NCBI GenBank assembly: GCA_900120415.1
Contig: FQLW01000005.1
Span: 372,001 to 436,000 of the forward strand
Source: Urmitella timonensis
GTDB taxonomy: Bacteria; Actinomycetota; Actinomycetes; Actinomycetales; Actinomycetaceae
Reading direction: 5' to 3'
Length of the DNA stretch: 64,000 bases
Shown here: one piece after another, positions 8,629 through 18,449 of the stretch
Layout: each line of letters opens with the position of its first letter
Position numbering within the stretch: position 1 is the first letter of the stretch
Notes under the pieces: model-generated
The model's input: only the letters and a program-made list of their open reading frames with translations
What the model was told of the DNA's origin: nothing
Database searches by the model: none
Translations under genes and position numbers: made by a program

Positions 8629-9564
8629 TTATACGCACCCGCATTTGGGGTGGGGATGCCATTTCCTCACTTGGGGAAGTGGATCGGCAGGATTGAAAAC
8701 CCAAGAGGCTCCCACCAGCGAGATTGGTAGACCAGATAGGTAGTTCAGGATTTCTCGCGTAGCAAAGGCGCTCGCGTATTCAGCTAGGGAAGTATCTGCC
8801 ATTACCGGTTCGGCACTCGCAAGTTGGGATGCTAATAGTGGCCATTCCGGGTCTATTTCCCGCTTCGCTAAGTGCTGACAGTGCAAGCAACAGGTTCTGC
8901 CGGGGATAAAAAGCGGACCGACTTCTATCTCGGTTTCGCGTTTAATAATAGGCAAATGGGGAATTGAACTGCGAATACAGGTTTTTGCCCAGGCGGGATT
9001 GGTTAGATACGAACAGATTGCTATTTCTAAAGTGACTGGGCGGTTAGGAAGCTGCTTATTGACTCCCAGTACCAAAGGAGCAACATCTTGACGCATAGCC
9101 CCTAAATAGTTGTCTTTATAGACGCATAAATCGCGAGTTTTCACCGGGGAAGAATCGCGCAGGATTAAAGAATCAATTCCGCAAGATACCAACTTGCGAG
9201 CTAAGGTAATTCCCAATGGGCCAAGACCGCTGATTCCCACCAGTGAGCGTTTACGCGCCTTAACTAATTCATCAGAGCCATATAGGTGGAATGCGCAAGC
9301 ACAATCCCCATCGGGAACCTGATGTTTGGCAGTCAGGCCCCCATCTGCCAGTAAGCGCAAGATTTCGTTTACTTCTTTCTTGTTTTCTGGGAAACGTCGC
9401 TCTAAATGAGAGTTATACCAAGCTTGTTTTTCAAACAGCCATTTTAGAATGGCGATATGGGCAGGAGTTAGCCCCTTAACCAGGAAACCGTTACGTTCCC
9501 CAGTTCCAAATTGTGCTTTTCCATCAGCACGTAAAAGCATCACCGATCCATTAATCAACCGCAT
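8629..9564 (-). CDS. ThiF/E1-like protein of the uvrD2 region
   Basis: 311-residue protein with an N-terminal winged-helix-like part (residues 1-95), then a Rossmann-type nucleotide motif SLVGISGLGPLGITLARKL, and a region typical of E1-like or TOMM leader-binding proteins: GPLFIPGRTCCLHCQHL followed by HPKCGC, which supplies two cysteine pairs that could bind zinc. Related genes sit beside uvrD2 in other actinobacteria, but their function is not known to me. No catalytic E1 cysteine or adenylation arginine finger is evident, so activity is doubtful. No precursor peptide or cyclodehydratase partner is nearby, which argues against a RiPP cluster. Confidence 0.65.
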   Translation of the reverse strand: MRLINGSVMLLRADGKAQFGTGERNGFLVKGLTPAHIAILKWLFEKQAWYNSHLERRFPENKKEVNEILRLLADGGLTAKHQVPDGDCACAFHLYGSDELVKARKRSLVGISGLGPLGITLARKLVSCGIDSLILRDSSPVKTRDLCVYKDNYLGAMRQDVAPLVLGVNKQLPNRPVTLEIAICSYLTNPAWAKTCIRSSIPHLPIIKRETEIEVGPLFIPGRTCCLHCQHLAKREIDPEWPLLASQLASAEPVMADTSLAEYASAFATREILNYLSGLPISLVGASWVFNPADPLPQVRKWHPHPKCGCV

Positions 9565-9637
9565 GGCTTAAGCATTTCAAGATTGAAACTGCGAGGCTAG
9601 AGCAACTTTAAATCTGTGGATAACTATTATTTAAACT

Positions 9638-11266
9638 CTATTTACCGGGAGTGTCGGGTGGTAAATCGTTTCCACCCAAGCCGGCGTCTCCATTTGATTT
9701 ACCCCAGTCGTCCTCAACAGAACTTTGCGTATTATCAGTCGGCACGTCCTTAGGAGAAAAGCCCACTAACTGGTCTCCCTGCGAGTCCACTTGCGGGGTC
9801 AATCCTTGTGCCCAACCCAAAGTACCGGAAAGCAGAGAATCTAAATCCTGATCAACTTGGTCTTTTTCTGATTCTTTGTCGCTTTTATTCACAAAATTTT
9901 CCGGGTCAGTCAAATCTTCCAAAGTGGGAATCATATCCGGATGAGACCAAAGCTGATCTCGTTCTTTCATTCCCCGCTGGGTGAGTAAAAGCGCCCAAAG
10001 ATTTGCTGCTTGACGTGAATACTTGGGGCGTAACTCCATCCCTATCAGAGGTTTCAATACGGTTTCGATAGGGGAAGTGGTGGCTCTACGCCGGCGCATA
10101 AGCTCTCTTAGCTGTATCACATGTTCCAGGTTCGGCATACAGGCTCTGGTAGAAACCTCATCCACCCATCCCTCAATCAACGCCAGTAGGGTCTGCAAAT
10201 CCTCCATAGCTTGACGCTGCCGCTCGGTCTCTTCCGCCGCAAAAATATCGGCGGGCAGGGTAGAGCTAAAACCGGCGGGATTAATCCCTCCAATGGGCAA
10301 ACCAATAGCGCCTTGGGTATCGCCCAGCTGCTCTTGCAGACGATCTTGCAAATCCCTAACCGACCTATCAATAGCCTCCGGGTCAATCCGTATCTCTTGT
10401 GCATACCGGGAAATCAGCTGGGATAGCTTATGACGCAACCAGGGGACAGAATGGAAAAGTCGGGCATGAGCCGCCTCCCTAACCGCAATATACTGTCCAA
10501 TTTCTTCATCACTAATATCTAAGTCATTTGAAAACTGCTGTATATTAACCGGAACTAGCCCCATAATTCGTTCTTTAGCCAGGGGGATGCCGATATCGGT
10601 TGAGCCAAAAGCCTCTTGGGCAATCTGCCCCATAGCTTGACCAATCTGGACAGCAAACAATCCCGCAGCCAAGTTCTTTAGTAATGCATCCGGATCCATT
10701 GGGCCTAGAATCTGGCCAATCCCCGGGATTGCTGCCGAGGCTTTCATCTCTTCGCGGTCTATTCCTTGCCGGTCAAACTGCTGGGCAATAGCCTCAGTAA
10801 AAGCTCGCACCACGTTAGCAATCACCGGTTCACTCAGGCGCTGCCAGGCGGGTAGGGTAGCGTTAATCCATTCCCGAGGTGTCCACGCCACCCGGTCACT
10901 GCCGGTAGGAGTCAAAGTAGTAACCGCGTCAAGCCACAGGTCGGCAACCGCTAGCTGATTGCGAATCTTTTGCGCCTGGGCGGCACTGGTAGGTGCAGAT
11001 TGCGGTAGCCGCGAGGAAGCAACCTCGGTAGCAGCTTGCCAATTAACCGCGTCCTCGGAAGGGGTAAAAAACTGTTTTAGCTGACTGGAAAAAAGGGAGC
11101 CGGAAGCCCCGAAAGGCAGCGGCATTGCGCCCCCACTGAGCTTTTCGGGGTCAAGTCCTTGCGCTTGCAACTGACGGTAGGCGTCCTCGGCTGCTTCTTC
11201 CCCCAGCATTTGTTTTAGCACTTTGAACCATTCAGGGCGTTGCTCGTCGCCGTTCTGCTCTTTCAA
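9638..11266 (-). CDS. DUF2342 zinc-dependent metalloprotease-like protein
   Basis: 542-residue protein of the DUF2342/zincin family, often labelled F420-biosynthesis-associated. The N-terminal 90 residues are Gln-, Pro- and Gly-rich. The core contains a helix with REAAHARLF (about residue 290), a degenerate HExxH-like metal site used by this family. The C-terminal 80 residues are disordered and acidic. It starts at TTG 11266 after a GGGGGG run. It is divergent from the PDZ protease gene at 11393, and the pairing is conserved in actinobacteria. Whether it is an active peptidase is unproven. Confidence 0.8.
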   Translation of the reverse strand: MKEQNGDEQRPEWFKVLKQMLGEEAAEDAYRQLQAQGLDPEKLSGGAMPLPFGASGSLFSSQLKQFFTPSEDAVNWQAATEVASSRLPQSAPTSAAQAQKIRNQLAVADLWLDAVTTLTPTGSDRVAWTPREWINATLPAWQRLSEPVIANVVRAFTEAIAQQFDRQGIDREEMKASAAIPGIGQILGPMDPDALLKNLAAGLFAVQIGQAMGQIAQEAFGSTDIGIPLAKERIMGLVPVNIQQFSNDLDISDEEIGQYIAVREAAHARLFHSVPWLRHKLSQLISRYAQEIRIDPEAIDRSVRDLQDRLQEQLGDTQGAIGLPIGGINPAGFSSTLPADIFAAEETERQRQAMEDLQTLLALIEGWVDEVSTRACMPNLEHVIQLRELMRRRRATTSPIETVLKPLIGMELRPKYSRQAANLWALLLTQRGMKERDQLWSHPDMIPTLEDLTDPENFVNKSDKESEKDQVDQDLDSLLSGTLGWAQGLTPQVDSQGDQLVGFSPKDVPTDNTQSSVEDDWGKSNGDAGLGGNDLPPDTPGK

Positions 11267-11392
11267 GTGCGCACCCCCCGTGAAAATAGACTACTGTCTT
11301 TAAGAGTAGCGGTATTAAGGGCGCACTACTAGGTAGCTGAGCCGGTTTCGCCTTAGGCGGAGCGCAAAATAGGACTTTATAAAGGAGAACAG

Positions 11393-12484
11393 ATGAAACG
11401 GGATCGATCCGCAAAATCTCTCCGCCAAGGACGGATAGGTAAAGCCATGATGGTGTTGTCAGTTATCGGTTTCATGGTGGTAGGCTTTGCGCTCCGCGCT
11501 CCTTTTATAATCGAATCTCCCGGTCCGACCTTTAATGTTTTACGTTCCCAATCCAACCATGGGGAGATTATTAAAATTAAAGGGGCAAAAACTTATCCCA
11601 CTAGCGGTGAGCTTCGGATGGTGACGGTCTCAATGCGGGGAGGACCGGGAACTCATGTCACCTATGCAGAAGTTCTACTTGCCAAATTTAAACCCTCAAG
11701 TGCGGTTCTACCTGAATCTGAGGTCTATCCCGAAGGGGTAACCCAAAAAGAGATTGAACAGGTATCCAAAGCGCAGATGGAAGACTCTCAAATGAGTGCG
11801 AAAGTCGCAGCCCTGAGTGAACTTGGATATAAAGTGCCAGCAAAATTCCGAGTAACCGGAGTGGCAAAAGACTCTGATTTTGCAGATAAACTCAAAGAAA
11901 ACGACATCTTAGAAGAAGTTACTTTTAAGGGAAAAACCCAGGTCTTAAGTTTCGCTAACTCTCTTTTTGATGTTTTGGAGGAGGCACCTGCCGATAGCTC
12001 CCTAAGCTTTAAGGTGCAGCGCGCGGGCAAGACTCTATCGGTTAGCGGGAAAACCCGTAAACCTGCCGATGGGCGCCGGGGCTCGCAGTTGGGAGTATAT
12101 CTTGATACCCAAGCAAAGCTACCGATAGATATTCAAATCGCCTTACAGGAAGTGGGAGGACCATCTGCGGGAACCATGTTCGCCCTCGGGATAATCGATT
12201 CTCTCACGCCCACATCTTTAACCGGAGGAAAAAATATCGCTGGAACTGGCGCTATTTCCTATGGTGGTGAGGTTTTGGCAATATCTGGGGTTCCCCAAAA
12301 AATGGCTGGTGCGAAAAACGATGGTGCTCGCTGGTTCCTGCTGCCTAAAGCAAATTGTTCGGAAGTGAAACCCATTAAGGGAATCCAGGCTGTGCCGGTA
12401 CAAAATCTGCATCAGGCACGGGAGGTTAGTGAGCAAATCGCGTCCAACAAGGTTAGTAATTTGCCTCGCTGTCCCCAGAAGTAG
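11393..12484 (+). CDS. YlbL-type PDZ/Lon-like serine protease
   Basis: Membrane-anchored serine protease. An N-terminal signal anchor (about residues 18-38) is followed by a PDZ domain (about 150-220) and a Lon-type S16 domain. The Ser-Lys dyad is visible: Ser in GGPSAGTMFALGI and Lys in ISGVPQKMAGAK. The active domain is expected outside the membrane. The start is supported by AAAGGAGAACAG before the ATG. Its 3' end overlaps the convergent PPA1309 gene by 32 bp. The 363-residue length is normal for the family. Confidence 0.9.
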   Translation: MKRDRSAKSLRQGRIGKAMMVLSVIGFMVVGFALRAPFIIESPGPTFNVLRSQSNHGEIIKIKGAKTYPTSGELRMVTVSMRGGPGTHVTYAEVLLAKFKPSSAVLPESEVYPEGVTQKEIEQVSKAQMEDSQMSAKVAALSELGYKVPAKFRVTGVAKDSDFADKLKENDILEEVTFKGKTQVLSFANSLFDVLEEAPADSSLSFKVQRAGKTLSVSGKTRKPADGRRGSQLGVYLDTQAKLPIDIQIALQEVGGPSAGTMFALGIIDSLTPTSLTGGKNIAGTGAISYGGEVLAISGVPQKMAGAKNDGARWFLLPKANCSEVKPIKGIQAVPVQNLHQAREVSEQIASNKVSNLPRCPQK

Positions 12485-13061
12485 CTAGCTCACGAAGCTC
12501 GTCATCACTAACCAACATAGCTTTCAGAACCGCTAAAAGTTCGGGGACAATGCTTTCACCGTGCGCCACCATATCGTCGCTATCTTCGCTGCGTGCCCTA
12601 GAAGCACACCAGGTATTTCCGTCACGGGTAGCGGCGGCTACAATCCGCACGTCTTGACGAGAGGGGTGAGACAGTAAGAACTGCTCCCGTTCCTTCGGGT
12701 CTTCAGGCGCTTCGGTATCGGCTTGGGGAGAAACCAAAAAACGTTCCATCGCGACTGCCACTCCCGCCACGTCCTCGCCAAAGACTAGATGCCCTAAAGT
12801 TTGCATTAAATCTGCCGAGGGAAGATGGTCTTGTAAAACTGCCGTCAAATGTAGCGGATTCTCCGTCAGCGCGCCGCGCAGCTGTTCAGCTTGCTTAGAA
12901 TCCATCTCTGCTTCTAATTGCGGAAAAATTGACTTGGTGTAAACCAGGGCGAATAAGCTAGGAGGTCTATCCCAGCCCAAACTGGCAATATCTTTTTCTA
13001 AAGAGGAAACCGCTAAGCGCAAAGATAGCTGCGCAGAAGACAAATCCGGTGAAGTAGCCAT
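12453..13061 (-). CDS. PPA1309 family protein
   Basis: 202-residue acidic cytosolic protein of an actinobacterial family of unknown function that neighbours YlbL and UPF0182 genes. Typical segments are SLGWDRPPSLFALV near the start and the HPSRQDVRIVAAATRDG block in the middle. It has no membrane segment or catalytic motif. Its 3' end lies inside the opposite-strand ylbL-like gene (32 bp antisense overlap). The family assignment comes from these segments plus position. Confidence 0.8.
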   Translation of the reverse strand: MATSPDLSSAQLSLRLAVSSLEKDIASLGWDRPPSLFALVYTKSIFPQLEAEMDSKQAEQLRGALTENPLHLTAVLQDHLPSADLMQTLGHLVFGEDVAGVAVAMERFLVSPQADTEAPEDPKEREQFLLSHPSRQDVRIVAAATRDGNTWCASRARSEDSDDMVAHGESIVPELLAVLKAMLVSDDELRELATSGDSEANY

Positions 13062-13178
13062 GAGGTAATGTTGCCATTTTTGTAAGGGCGCGGCTACTTT
13101 GGTTAGCCAGCGTGAGTAAAACTCTTAAACATGAAAGAATACGGTAAGGCAGATATTGACTAGAACCCGGAGGGGCTC

Positions 13179-16100
13179 GTGAGTAACGATTTATTTGGAA
13201 ATCTTGGTTTTGGTGGCGGGAAAGGCGGGGGTTTCCCTGGTTTTCCCGGGGGATTTGGGTCAGGTCGAGGCGGTGGCAATAGCCAATCTGGCTCCGGGGG
13301 CTCTTCAAATAGCAAGGGCGAACCCTTGCCGAAAATAAAGTTTAAAAAACCCGGACCGCTCACTATCGCTATTGGCGTAATAGTGGCGCTGGTGGGGGTG
13401 CTGCTAGTGGCTTCAACAGTCTGGACCGAGATTCTCTGGTATCGGCAAACCGGGTATTTGCGAGTATTACTGACCCAATGGGTAGCTGCCGGAGGAATGT
13501 TTATAGTTGCGTTCGTCCTGGCCTGGGTGATTTTGGCAGTCAATTTGCGTATTGCCTATCGTAACCGTCCAGAAATGGGAACTGTAGCTTCCTCAATGCG
13601 CTCCTACCGTTCAGAGATTACCCGGCATAACCGTTTAATCTTCTTCGGTATTCCCGCAGTAATCGCTGCGTTCTTGGCAGTGGGAATGTCTACCAATTGG
13701 CGACAGATATTAGTCGCTTTTACCGGGGGATCATTTGGTAAAAAGGATTCCCAATTCGGTTTTGATGTTTCGTTCTTCGTTTTCCGTCTGCCCTTAATCG
13801 ACCTGATTGTTACTTTCTTATTGACCCTGCTAGGGATATCTTTGGTTGCCTGTTTAATCGCCTATTATCTGCTAGGTTCAATGAGGATTAGCCCTAAAGC
13901 CAAAGCCAGTAAACCAGCCCGGATTCATATGGGGATATTACTGGCAATTTCTTCAGTGATGGTGGGGGTAACCTATTTCATTGACCGCTGGACTATGGTT
14001 TATGGGCAAAATTCACCTACCGATGGGGCTATGTACACCGATGTGCACGCGATTATTCCGGCTCGCACGATTTTGGCGGTTATCGCTTTGATTGTGGCGG
14101 CATTGTTTGTGTTCGCCGCCTTTAGGGGTGGCTGGTATCTACCGGCAGCAGGGATTGCAGTGACCGTAGTATCGGCTTTGGTGATCGGGGTGGGATACCC
14201 GTTCATTATCCAGCAGTTCCGGGTACGTCCTAACGAGCGGGAATTAGAGAGTCAATATATTGACCGCAATATTAAAGCCACTTTGGATGCCTTCGGGATG
14301 AAAGATTTAGATCTGATTTCCTATGACCAGGTAACTAATGAAACCAGTGCCAATCAGCTGCGTAAGGACGCGGACTCTACTCAGCAGATTCGCCTACTTG
14401 ACCCCGAGATTATTTCTCCAGCGGTACGGCAGATGAAACAGTCTCGTCCTTACTATTCTTTCCCGGATCAATTCGCGGTTGATCGCTACAATTTCCCGGA
14501 TAAAAATGGTGGAACCGAAAAACGCGATACCGTGATTGCGGTACGTGACATTAACCTGGCAGGTTTAGCCAGTTCCCAACGCAACTGGGTCAATGACCAC
14601 ACGGTTTATACCCACGGTTTCGGGGTAGTTGCCGCCTACGGTAATCAGGTGACCTCCGAGGGGCTACCTTCATATTGGGAATCTTCCCTGTCCGATAAAG
14701 AATCTGGAGAAATCGGAGACTACGAGAAGCGTATCTACTTCTCTAAGGCTTCTCCGCAGTATTCGATTGTGGGCGCACCTAAAGGGGCAGAGCCTAAAGA
14801 ACTGGACTATCAGGATGCAAAGAACAATAAACAGGTTTACACCACTTTTGATGGTGACGGCGGTCCGAAAGTTGGAAACTTCTTTAACAAAGTGCTCTAT
14901 GCCCTAAAGTTCCGTTCCACCGATTTGTTCTTCTCTGACCAGATAAACAGCGAATCCCAGATTCTCTATGACCGCGATCCAGCTAAGCGGGTAGCGAAAG
15001 TGGCTCCCTATCTCACCTTGGATTCTCGTGCCTATCCCGCAATCGTCAATATGGATGACAAGCAGGGCGCGAAGAAACGCTTGGTGTGGATTGTTGATGC
15101 CTACACCACCACTGATTCTTATCCGTATTCGCAGCACATAAACCTTAACGACGCGACTGCCGATACGGCTACGGCTAAGACCATGCAGTTCGCTACCCAA
15201 AATAATGTGAACTATATGCGCAACTCGGTAAAGGCGGTGGTGGACGCCTACGACGGTTCAGTACAGCTATATCAGTGGGATAAAGAAGATCCGATTCTGA
15301 AAGCCTGGCAGAAAATCTATCCTGGACAGGTAAAACCACTTTCGGAAATCAGTGGAGATTTAATGAGCCACCTGCGCTACCCGGAAGATTATTTCAAGGT
15401 GCAACGCTCCCTATTAGCTAACTACCACGTCACCAATCCTTCGGAGTTTTATACCGGTGGTGACCAGTGGAAACTTTCTGAAGATCCTACGGCTACGTCC
15501 CGAGAATTAGCCGGGTCAGGCAAGCTGCAGCCACCCTATTATTTGACGATGAAAATGCCTACCGGTAAGAACACCGACCAGGGTAGCGCCGAATTTTCAC
15601 TAACCTCAGTGTTTATTCCCGGTGGTGAAGGTCGGCGCGCAGCCATGGCTGGCTTCTTGGCCGTAGATTCGGAAACCGGTAATCAGAAAGGTAAAGTGCG
15701 CGAAGGCTACGGCAAGATGCGACTTTTGGCTTTGCCATCTGACACCACGGTTCCCGGTCCGGGGCAGGTGCAAAATACTTTCAACTCTGACCCCGAGGTA
15801 AACCGGGAGCTGAATCTGCAAGACCAGCAAGGCTCTAGGGTTATCCGCGGAAATCTGCTGACTTTGCCAGTAGGAGGCGGTCTGCTTTATGTGCAGCCGG
15901 TCTATGTTCAATCCACCGGTACTACCCAGTATCCGCAGCTCAGAAGCGTACTGGTTGGCTTTGGTGATAAAGTCGGATTCGCGCCTACTCTCAAAGACGC
16001 TCTAGATCAGGTATTTGGCGGAAACTCTGGGGCGGTTACTGCCTCCAATGACGGCAACAAGAACGCCCCGGCAGCTAAAGGGAAGGAAACGCCGGCGGCT

Positions 16101-16289
16101 ACCAAAGCACCCAGTGCTCAAGAAAAGCTCAATACCGCTTTGCAAGATGCCAAGAAAGCGATGGCGGAAGCTAATACCGCTATGAAAGCTGGCGATTGGG
16201 CAAAATATGGGCAAGCACAAAAATCTCTTGACGAAGCTATTTCTCGGGCAGTAGCAGCTCAAGAAGAGGGTGCAAAAACCACGAAATAG
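13179..16289 (+). CDS. UPF0182 family integral membrane protein
   Basis: 1036 residues. The Gly-rich N-terminus (FGNLGFGGGKGGGFPGFPGG and onward) is followed by seven or so hydrophobic segments between about residues 60 and 350, then a large extracytoplasmic domain of about 560 residues and an Ala/Lys-rich helical tail (about 950-1036). This matches the actinobacterial UPF0182 (Rv3193c-like) architecture. The function is not established. GTG start at 13179 follows GGAGGGG. It is monocistronic, ended by the hairpin at 16310-16349. The low-complexity Gly tract at the start is probably cytoplasmic. Confidence 0.9.
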   Translation: MSNDLFGNLGFGGGKGGGFPGFPGGFGSGRGGGNSQSGSGGSSNSKGEPLPKIKFKKPGPLTIAIGVIVALVGVLLVASTVWTEILWYRQTGYLRVLLTQWVAAGGMFIVAFVLAWVILAVNLRIAYRNRPEMGTVASSMRSYRSEITRHNRLIFFGIPAVIAAFLAVGMSTNWRQILVAFTGGSFGKKDSQFGFDVSFFVFRLPLIDLIVTFLLTLLGISLVACLIAYYLLGSMRISPKAKASKPARIHMGILLAISSVMVGVTYFIDRWTMVYGQNSPTDGAMYTDVHAIIPARTILAVIALIVAALFVFAAFRGGWYLPAAGIAVTVVSALVIGVGYPFIIQQFRVRPNERELESQYIDRNIKATLDAFGMKDLDLISYDQVTNETSANQLRKDADSTQQIRLLDPEIISPAVRQMKQSRPYYSFPDQFAVDRYNFPDKNGGTEKRDTVIAVRDINLAGLASSQRNWVNDHTVYTHGFGVVAAYGNQVTSEGLPSYWESSLSDKESGEIGDYEKRIYFSKASPQYSIVGAPKGAEPKELDYQDAKNNKQVYTTFDGDGGPKVGNFFNKVLYALKFRSTDLFFSDQINSESQILYDRDPAKRVAKVAPYLTLDSRAYPAIVNMDDKQGAKKRLVWIVDAYTTTDSYPYSQHINLNDATADTATAKTMQFATQNNVNYMRNSVKAVVDAYDGSVQLYQWDKEDPILKAWQKIYPGQVKPLSEISGDLMSHLRYPEDYFKVQRSLLANYHVTNPSEFYTGGDQWKLSEDPTATSRELAGSGKLQPPYYLTMKMPTGKNTDQGSAEFSLTSVFIPGGEGRRAAMAGFLAVDSETGNQKGKVREGYGKMRLLALPSDTTVPGPGQVQNTFNSDPEVNRELNLQDQQGSRVIRGNLLTLPVGGGLLYVQPVYVQSTGTTQYPQLRSVLVGFGDKVGFAPTLKDALDQVFGGNSGAVTASNDGNKNAPAAKGKETPAATKAPSAQEKLNTALQDAKKAMAEANTAMKAGDWAKYGQAQKSLDEAISRAVAAQEEGAKTTK

Positions 16290-16309
16290 TTGAATAGTTA
16301 AGGGCAAAG

Positions 16310-16349
16310 TTTTGGGGCTGCGCTAAAATCGCTTAGCGCAGCCCCAAAA
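16310..16349. terminator. Bidirectional intrinsic terminator
   Basis: Perfect 13-bp stem GGGGCTGCGCTAA / TTAGCGCAGCCCC with a 6-nt loop, flanked by TTTT on the left and AAAA on the right, so either transcript gets a hairpin preceded by A and followed by U residues. It separates the UPF0182 gene (+) from ilvA (-). Confidence 0.85.
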
Positions 16350-16350
16350 C

Positions 16351-16470
16351 TATAGGTAATGGCGCAATAGTATTGGATTAGTACCCAAATAATCAGCCCA
16401 AAGATTTAGCTAAATCCCAAAACCAGGGCAGAAATGGGCTAATAGAGTAGGGGAGTCAGCCCCAAGAAAT
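16351..16470. other. Intergenic tail with a 14-bp palindrome
   Basis: Between the terminator and the ilvA stop there is a perfect palindrome GATTTAGCTAAATC at 16403-16416 and, around it, AGCCCA/TGGGCT arms. It may be a second hairpin for the ilvA transcript. No gene is seen. Confidence 0.35.
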
Positions 16471-17718
16471 CTAGACCAAAATCTTAAAGATTTGCGAAGA
16501 CGGATCGATTTCTTGTACTTGCAGGGGAGAAGCAGCCATCCGTCTGCGCAGTCCTTTAATATCTGTTGAATCCGGTAGCTCAATGCCCACCAGTGCCGGA
16601 CCGGTATCCCGATTATTCTTCTTGGTGTACTGGAAGTAAATAATGTCCTCACCGTCGCTGAGCACGTCATTTAGGAATGAGCGCAAAGCCCCCGGCTCTT
16701 GGTTGAAAGTCACCAGGAAATAGTGGCGTAAACCTTCGTAACGCCCGGAACGCTCAGTTACCTCCGCGTAACGTGACAGGTCATTATTTCCGCCAGAAAC
16801 CAGACAGACCACGGAGCCGTTGGGGATTTGCGGCAGGAAGTTGCGTGCCGCTGCCGACGCGAGCGCCCCGGCTGGTTCCGCAATAACGCCCTCGGAATGG
16901 TAGAGGTCGAGCATTTCGGTACAAACCGCGCCCTCGGGAACCACCACAATATCATCCACCAGTTCCCGCACAATCTGATAGGTCAAATCTCCAGCTCTGC
17001 CCACGGCGGTGCCATCAACGAAAGAATCAACCCGCTCTAGGGAAACCGGATTCCCTGCCTGAAGGGCTGCTTTCATCGAGGCCGCGCCGGCAGATTCCAC
17101 CCCCACAATCCGGATTCCAGGGCGGTGGGCTTTGAGCCAAGTCGCCATTCCGGCGATTAAACCGCCACCTCCCACCGGAATTAAAACCATATCGGTATCA
17201 GCTGGCAGCTGAGAATCTAAATCCACTGCAATACTGCCTTGACCGGCTATAGTGTAGGGGTCGTCATATGGGTGTACATATACTTTGCCCCCCTCTTTAG
17301 CGGCTGCCGCTGCCACCCGGTTAGCTTCATCAAAATCCCCGACCACGATCACCGGCTCCACCCATTTGCCCCCAATAGTGGCGATCCGTTTACGTTTTTG
17401 CCTAGGGGTAGAGGCCGGCAAGAAAATAGTTCCCTTAATCCCTAATTTAGAACAGGCATAGGCAACTCCCTGGGCGTGGTTACCCGCCGAAGCGCACACC
17501 ACCCCGGCTTTGCGTTCGTCCTCATCCATAGCTGCCATACGCACATAGGCGCCGCGCACTTTAAAAGAACGGCAAATCTGCAAATCTTCGCGCTTAAGAT
17601 AAACCGGTCTGCCCACTTCGGAGCTTAGACGCTCACTTTTTTGTAGCGGAGTTTTGCTCGCTACCTTGGCTAATACCCCGGCAGCCACCTCGATATCTTT
17701 AGCGCTAACAGTATTCAT
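16471..17718 (-). CDS. ilvA: Threonine ammonia-lyase
   Basis: PLP enzyme converting threonine to 2-oxobutanoate, the first step to isoleucine. The PLP lysine lies in SFKVRGAY, with SAGNHAQG and the phosphate-binding GGGGLIAG loop also present. A C-terminal ACT-like regulatory part starts at about residue 330 (HYFLVTFNQEPGALRSFL), so feedback control by isoleucine is plausible. The frame is open to 17802, but GGGAGGA just before tandem ATG codons at 17721 and 17718, and the MNTVSAKDIEVA start typical of homologues, place the start here. About 415 residues. Confidence 0.92.
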   Translation of the reverse strand: MNTVSAKDIEVAAGVLAKVASKTPLQKSERLSSEVGRPVYLKREDLQICRSFKVRGAYVRMAAMDEDERKAGVVCASAGNHAQGVAYACSKLGIKGTIFLPASTPRQKRKRIATIGGKWVEPVIVVGDFDEANRVAAAAAKEGGKVYVHPYDDPYTIAGQGSIAVDLDSQLPADTDMVLIPVGGGGLIAGMATWLKAHRPGIRIVGVESAGAASMKAALQAGNPVSLERVDSFVDGTAVGRAGDLTYQIVRELVDDIVVVPEGAVCTEMLDLYHSEGVIAEPAGALASAAARNFLPQIPNGSVVCLVSGGNNDLSRYAEVTERSGRYEGLRHYFLVTFNQEPGALRSFLNDVLSDGEDIIYFQYTKKNNRDTGPALVGIELPDSTDIKGLRRRMAASPLQVQEIDPSSQIFKILV

Positions 17719-17810
17719 CATTCCTCCCATAATCGATATTTCATAACCTATCGGGATTATGAACCAAGCTGCGCGGGCTTTCGCTATCTGGCACTGAGGC
17801 AAGTTTGGAT

Positions 17811-17816
17811 TAGGGT
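17811..17816 (+). promoter_or_regulatory. -10-like TAGGGT before orn
   Basis: TAGGGT, then exactly 6 nt (AAAGGT), then the orn ATG. The spacer could act as a poor ribosome site, but the geometry fits a leaderless mRNA. Confidence 0.45.
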
Positions 17817-17822
17817 AAAGGT

Positions 17823-18449
17823 ATGAGTAATAACTTGAAAGAACCGCTCGTGTGGATTGACTGCGAAATGACCGGTCTGGATTTAGAGAAAGATTGCCTA
17901 CTAGAAGTGGCAGTGATTATCACCGATGGACAGACCAATATCGTGGATGAGGGAATCGATTTGCTGATTAAACCTAGGGCGGAGGCCTTAGATCATATGG
18001 GGGATTTTGTGCGCGAGATGCACACTAAGTCCGGTTTGTTAGCGGAATTGGAAACTGCGGTGGCGCTCGATTTGGCGGAGGCCGAAAAACAGGTTTTGGA
18101 CTACATTAAACGTTTCGTTCCCGGTAAGGGGCAGGCTCTGCTGGCGGGAAATTCGGTAGGTACTGATAAACAGTTCCTGGAAAAGGAAATGCCGCAGGTA
18201 ATCTCACACCTGCATTACCGGCTAGTGGATGTTTCTTCGGTAAAAGAACTGGCCAAACGTTGGTATCCGCGCGCCTTTTATAACGCACCGGAAAAGCATG
18301 GGGGGCACCGCGCCCTCGCCGACATTCGTGAATCTATCCAGGAACTGCGTTACTACCGCAAAGCACTTTGGTCGCCCGGAGAAGGCCCGTCCAGCGAAGA
18401 ATGTCAAGAGGTCGCGAAAGAGGTTTTGGCGCAAGGCTTGGGGGCGTAG
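17823..18449 (+). CDS. orn: Oligoribonuclease
   Basis: DEDDh 3'-5' exonuclease that degrades 2-5 nt RNAs and pGpG to mononucleotides. Exonuclease motif I is WIDCEMTGLD at residues 12-21, followed by the Asp-containing GNSVGTDKQFLEKEMP block and the HRALADI motif with the catalytic His and Asp. 208 residues, as expected for the family. It stands alone between ilvA (divergent) and tRNA-Arg. Function is well established for the family. Confidence 0.96.
   Translation: MSNNLKEPLVWIDCEMTGLDLEKDCLLEVAVIITDGQTNIVDEGIDLLIKPRAEALDHMGDFVREMHTKSGLLAELETAVALDLAEAEKQVLDYIKRFVPGKGQALLAGNSVGTDKQFLEKEMPQVISHLHYRLVDVSSVKELAKRWYPRAFYNAPEKHGGHRALADIRESIQELRYYRKALWSPGEGPSSEECQEVAKEVLAQGLGA

Noticed and set aside
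8629-9564. RiPP (thiazole/oxazole peptide) biosynthetic cluster
   Set aside because: Only the ThiF-like protein is present; there is no precursor peptide, YcaO or dehydrogenase gene, and the neighbours are housekeeping genes.
13160-13543. Pro-rich 127-residue ORF on the minus strand opposite the UPF0182 start
   Set aside because: It is the antisense shadow of the Gly-rich N-terminus of the real gene, with no start signals.
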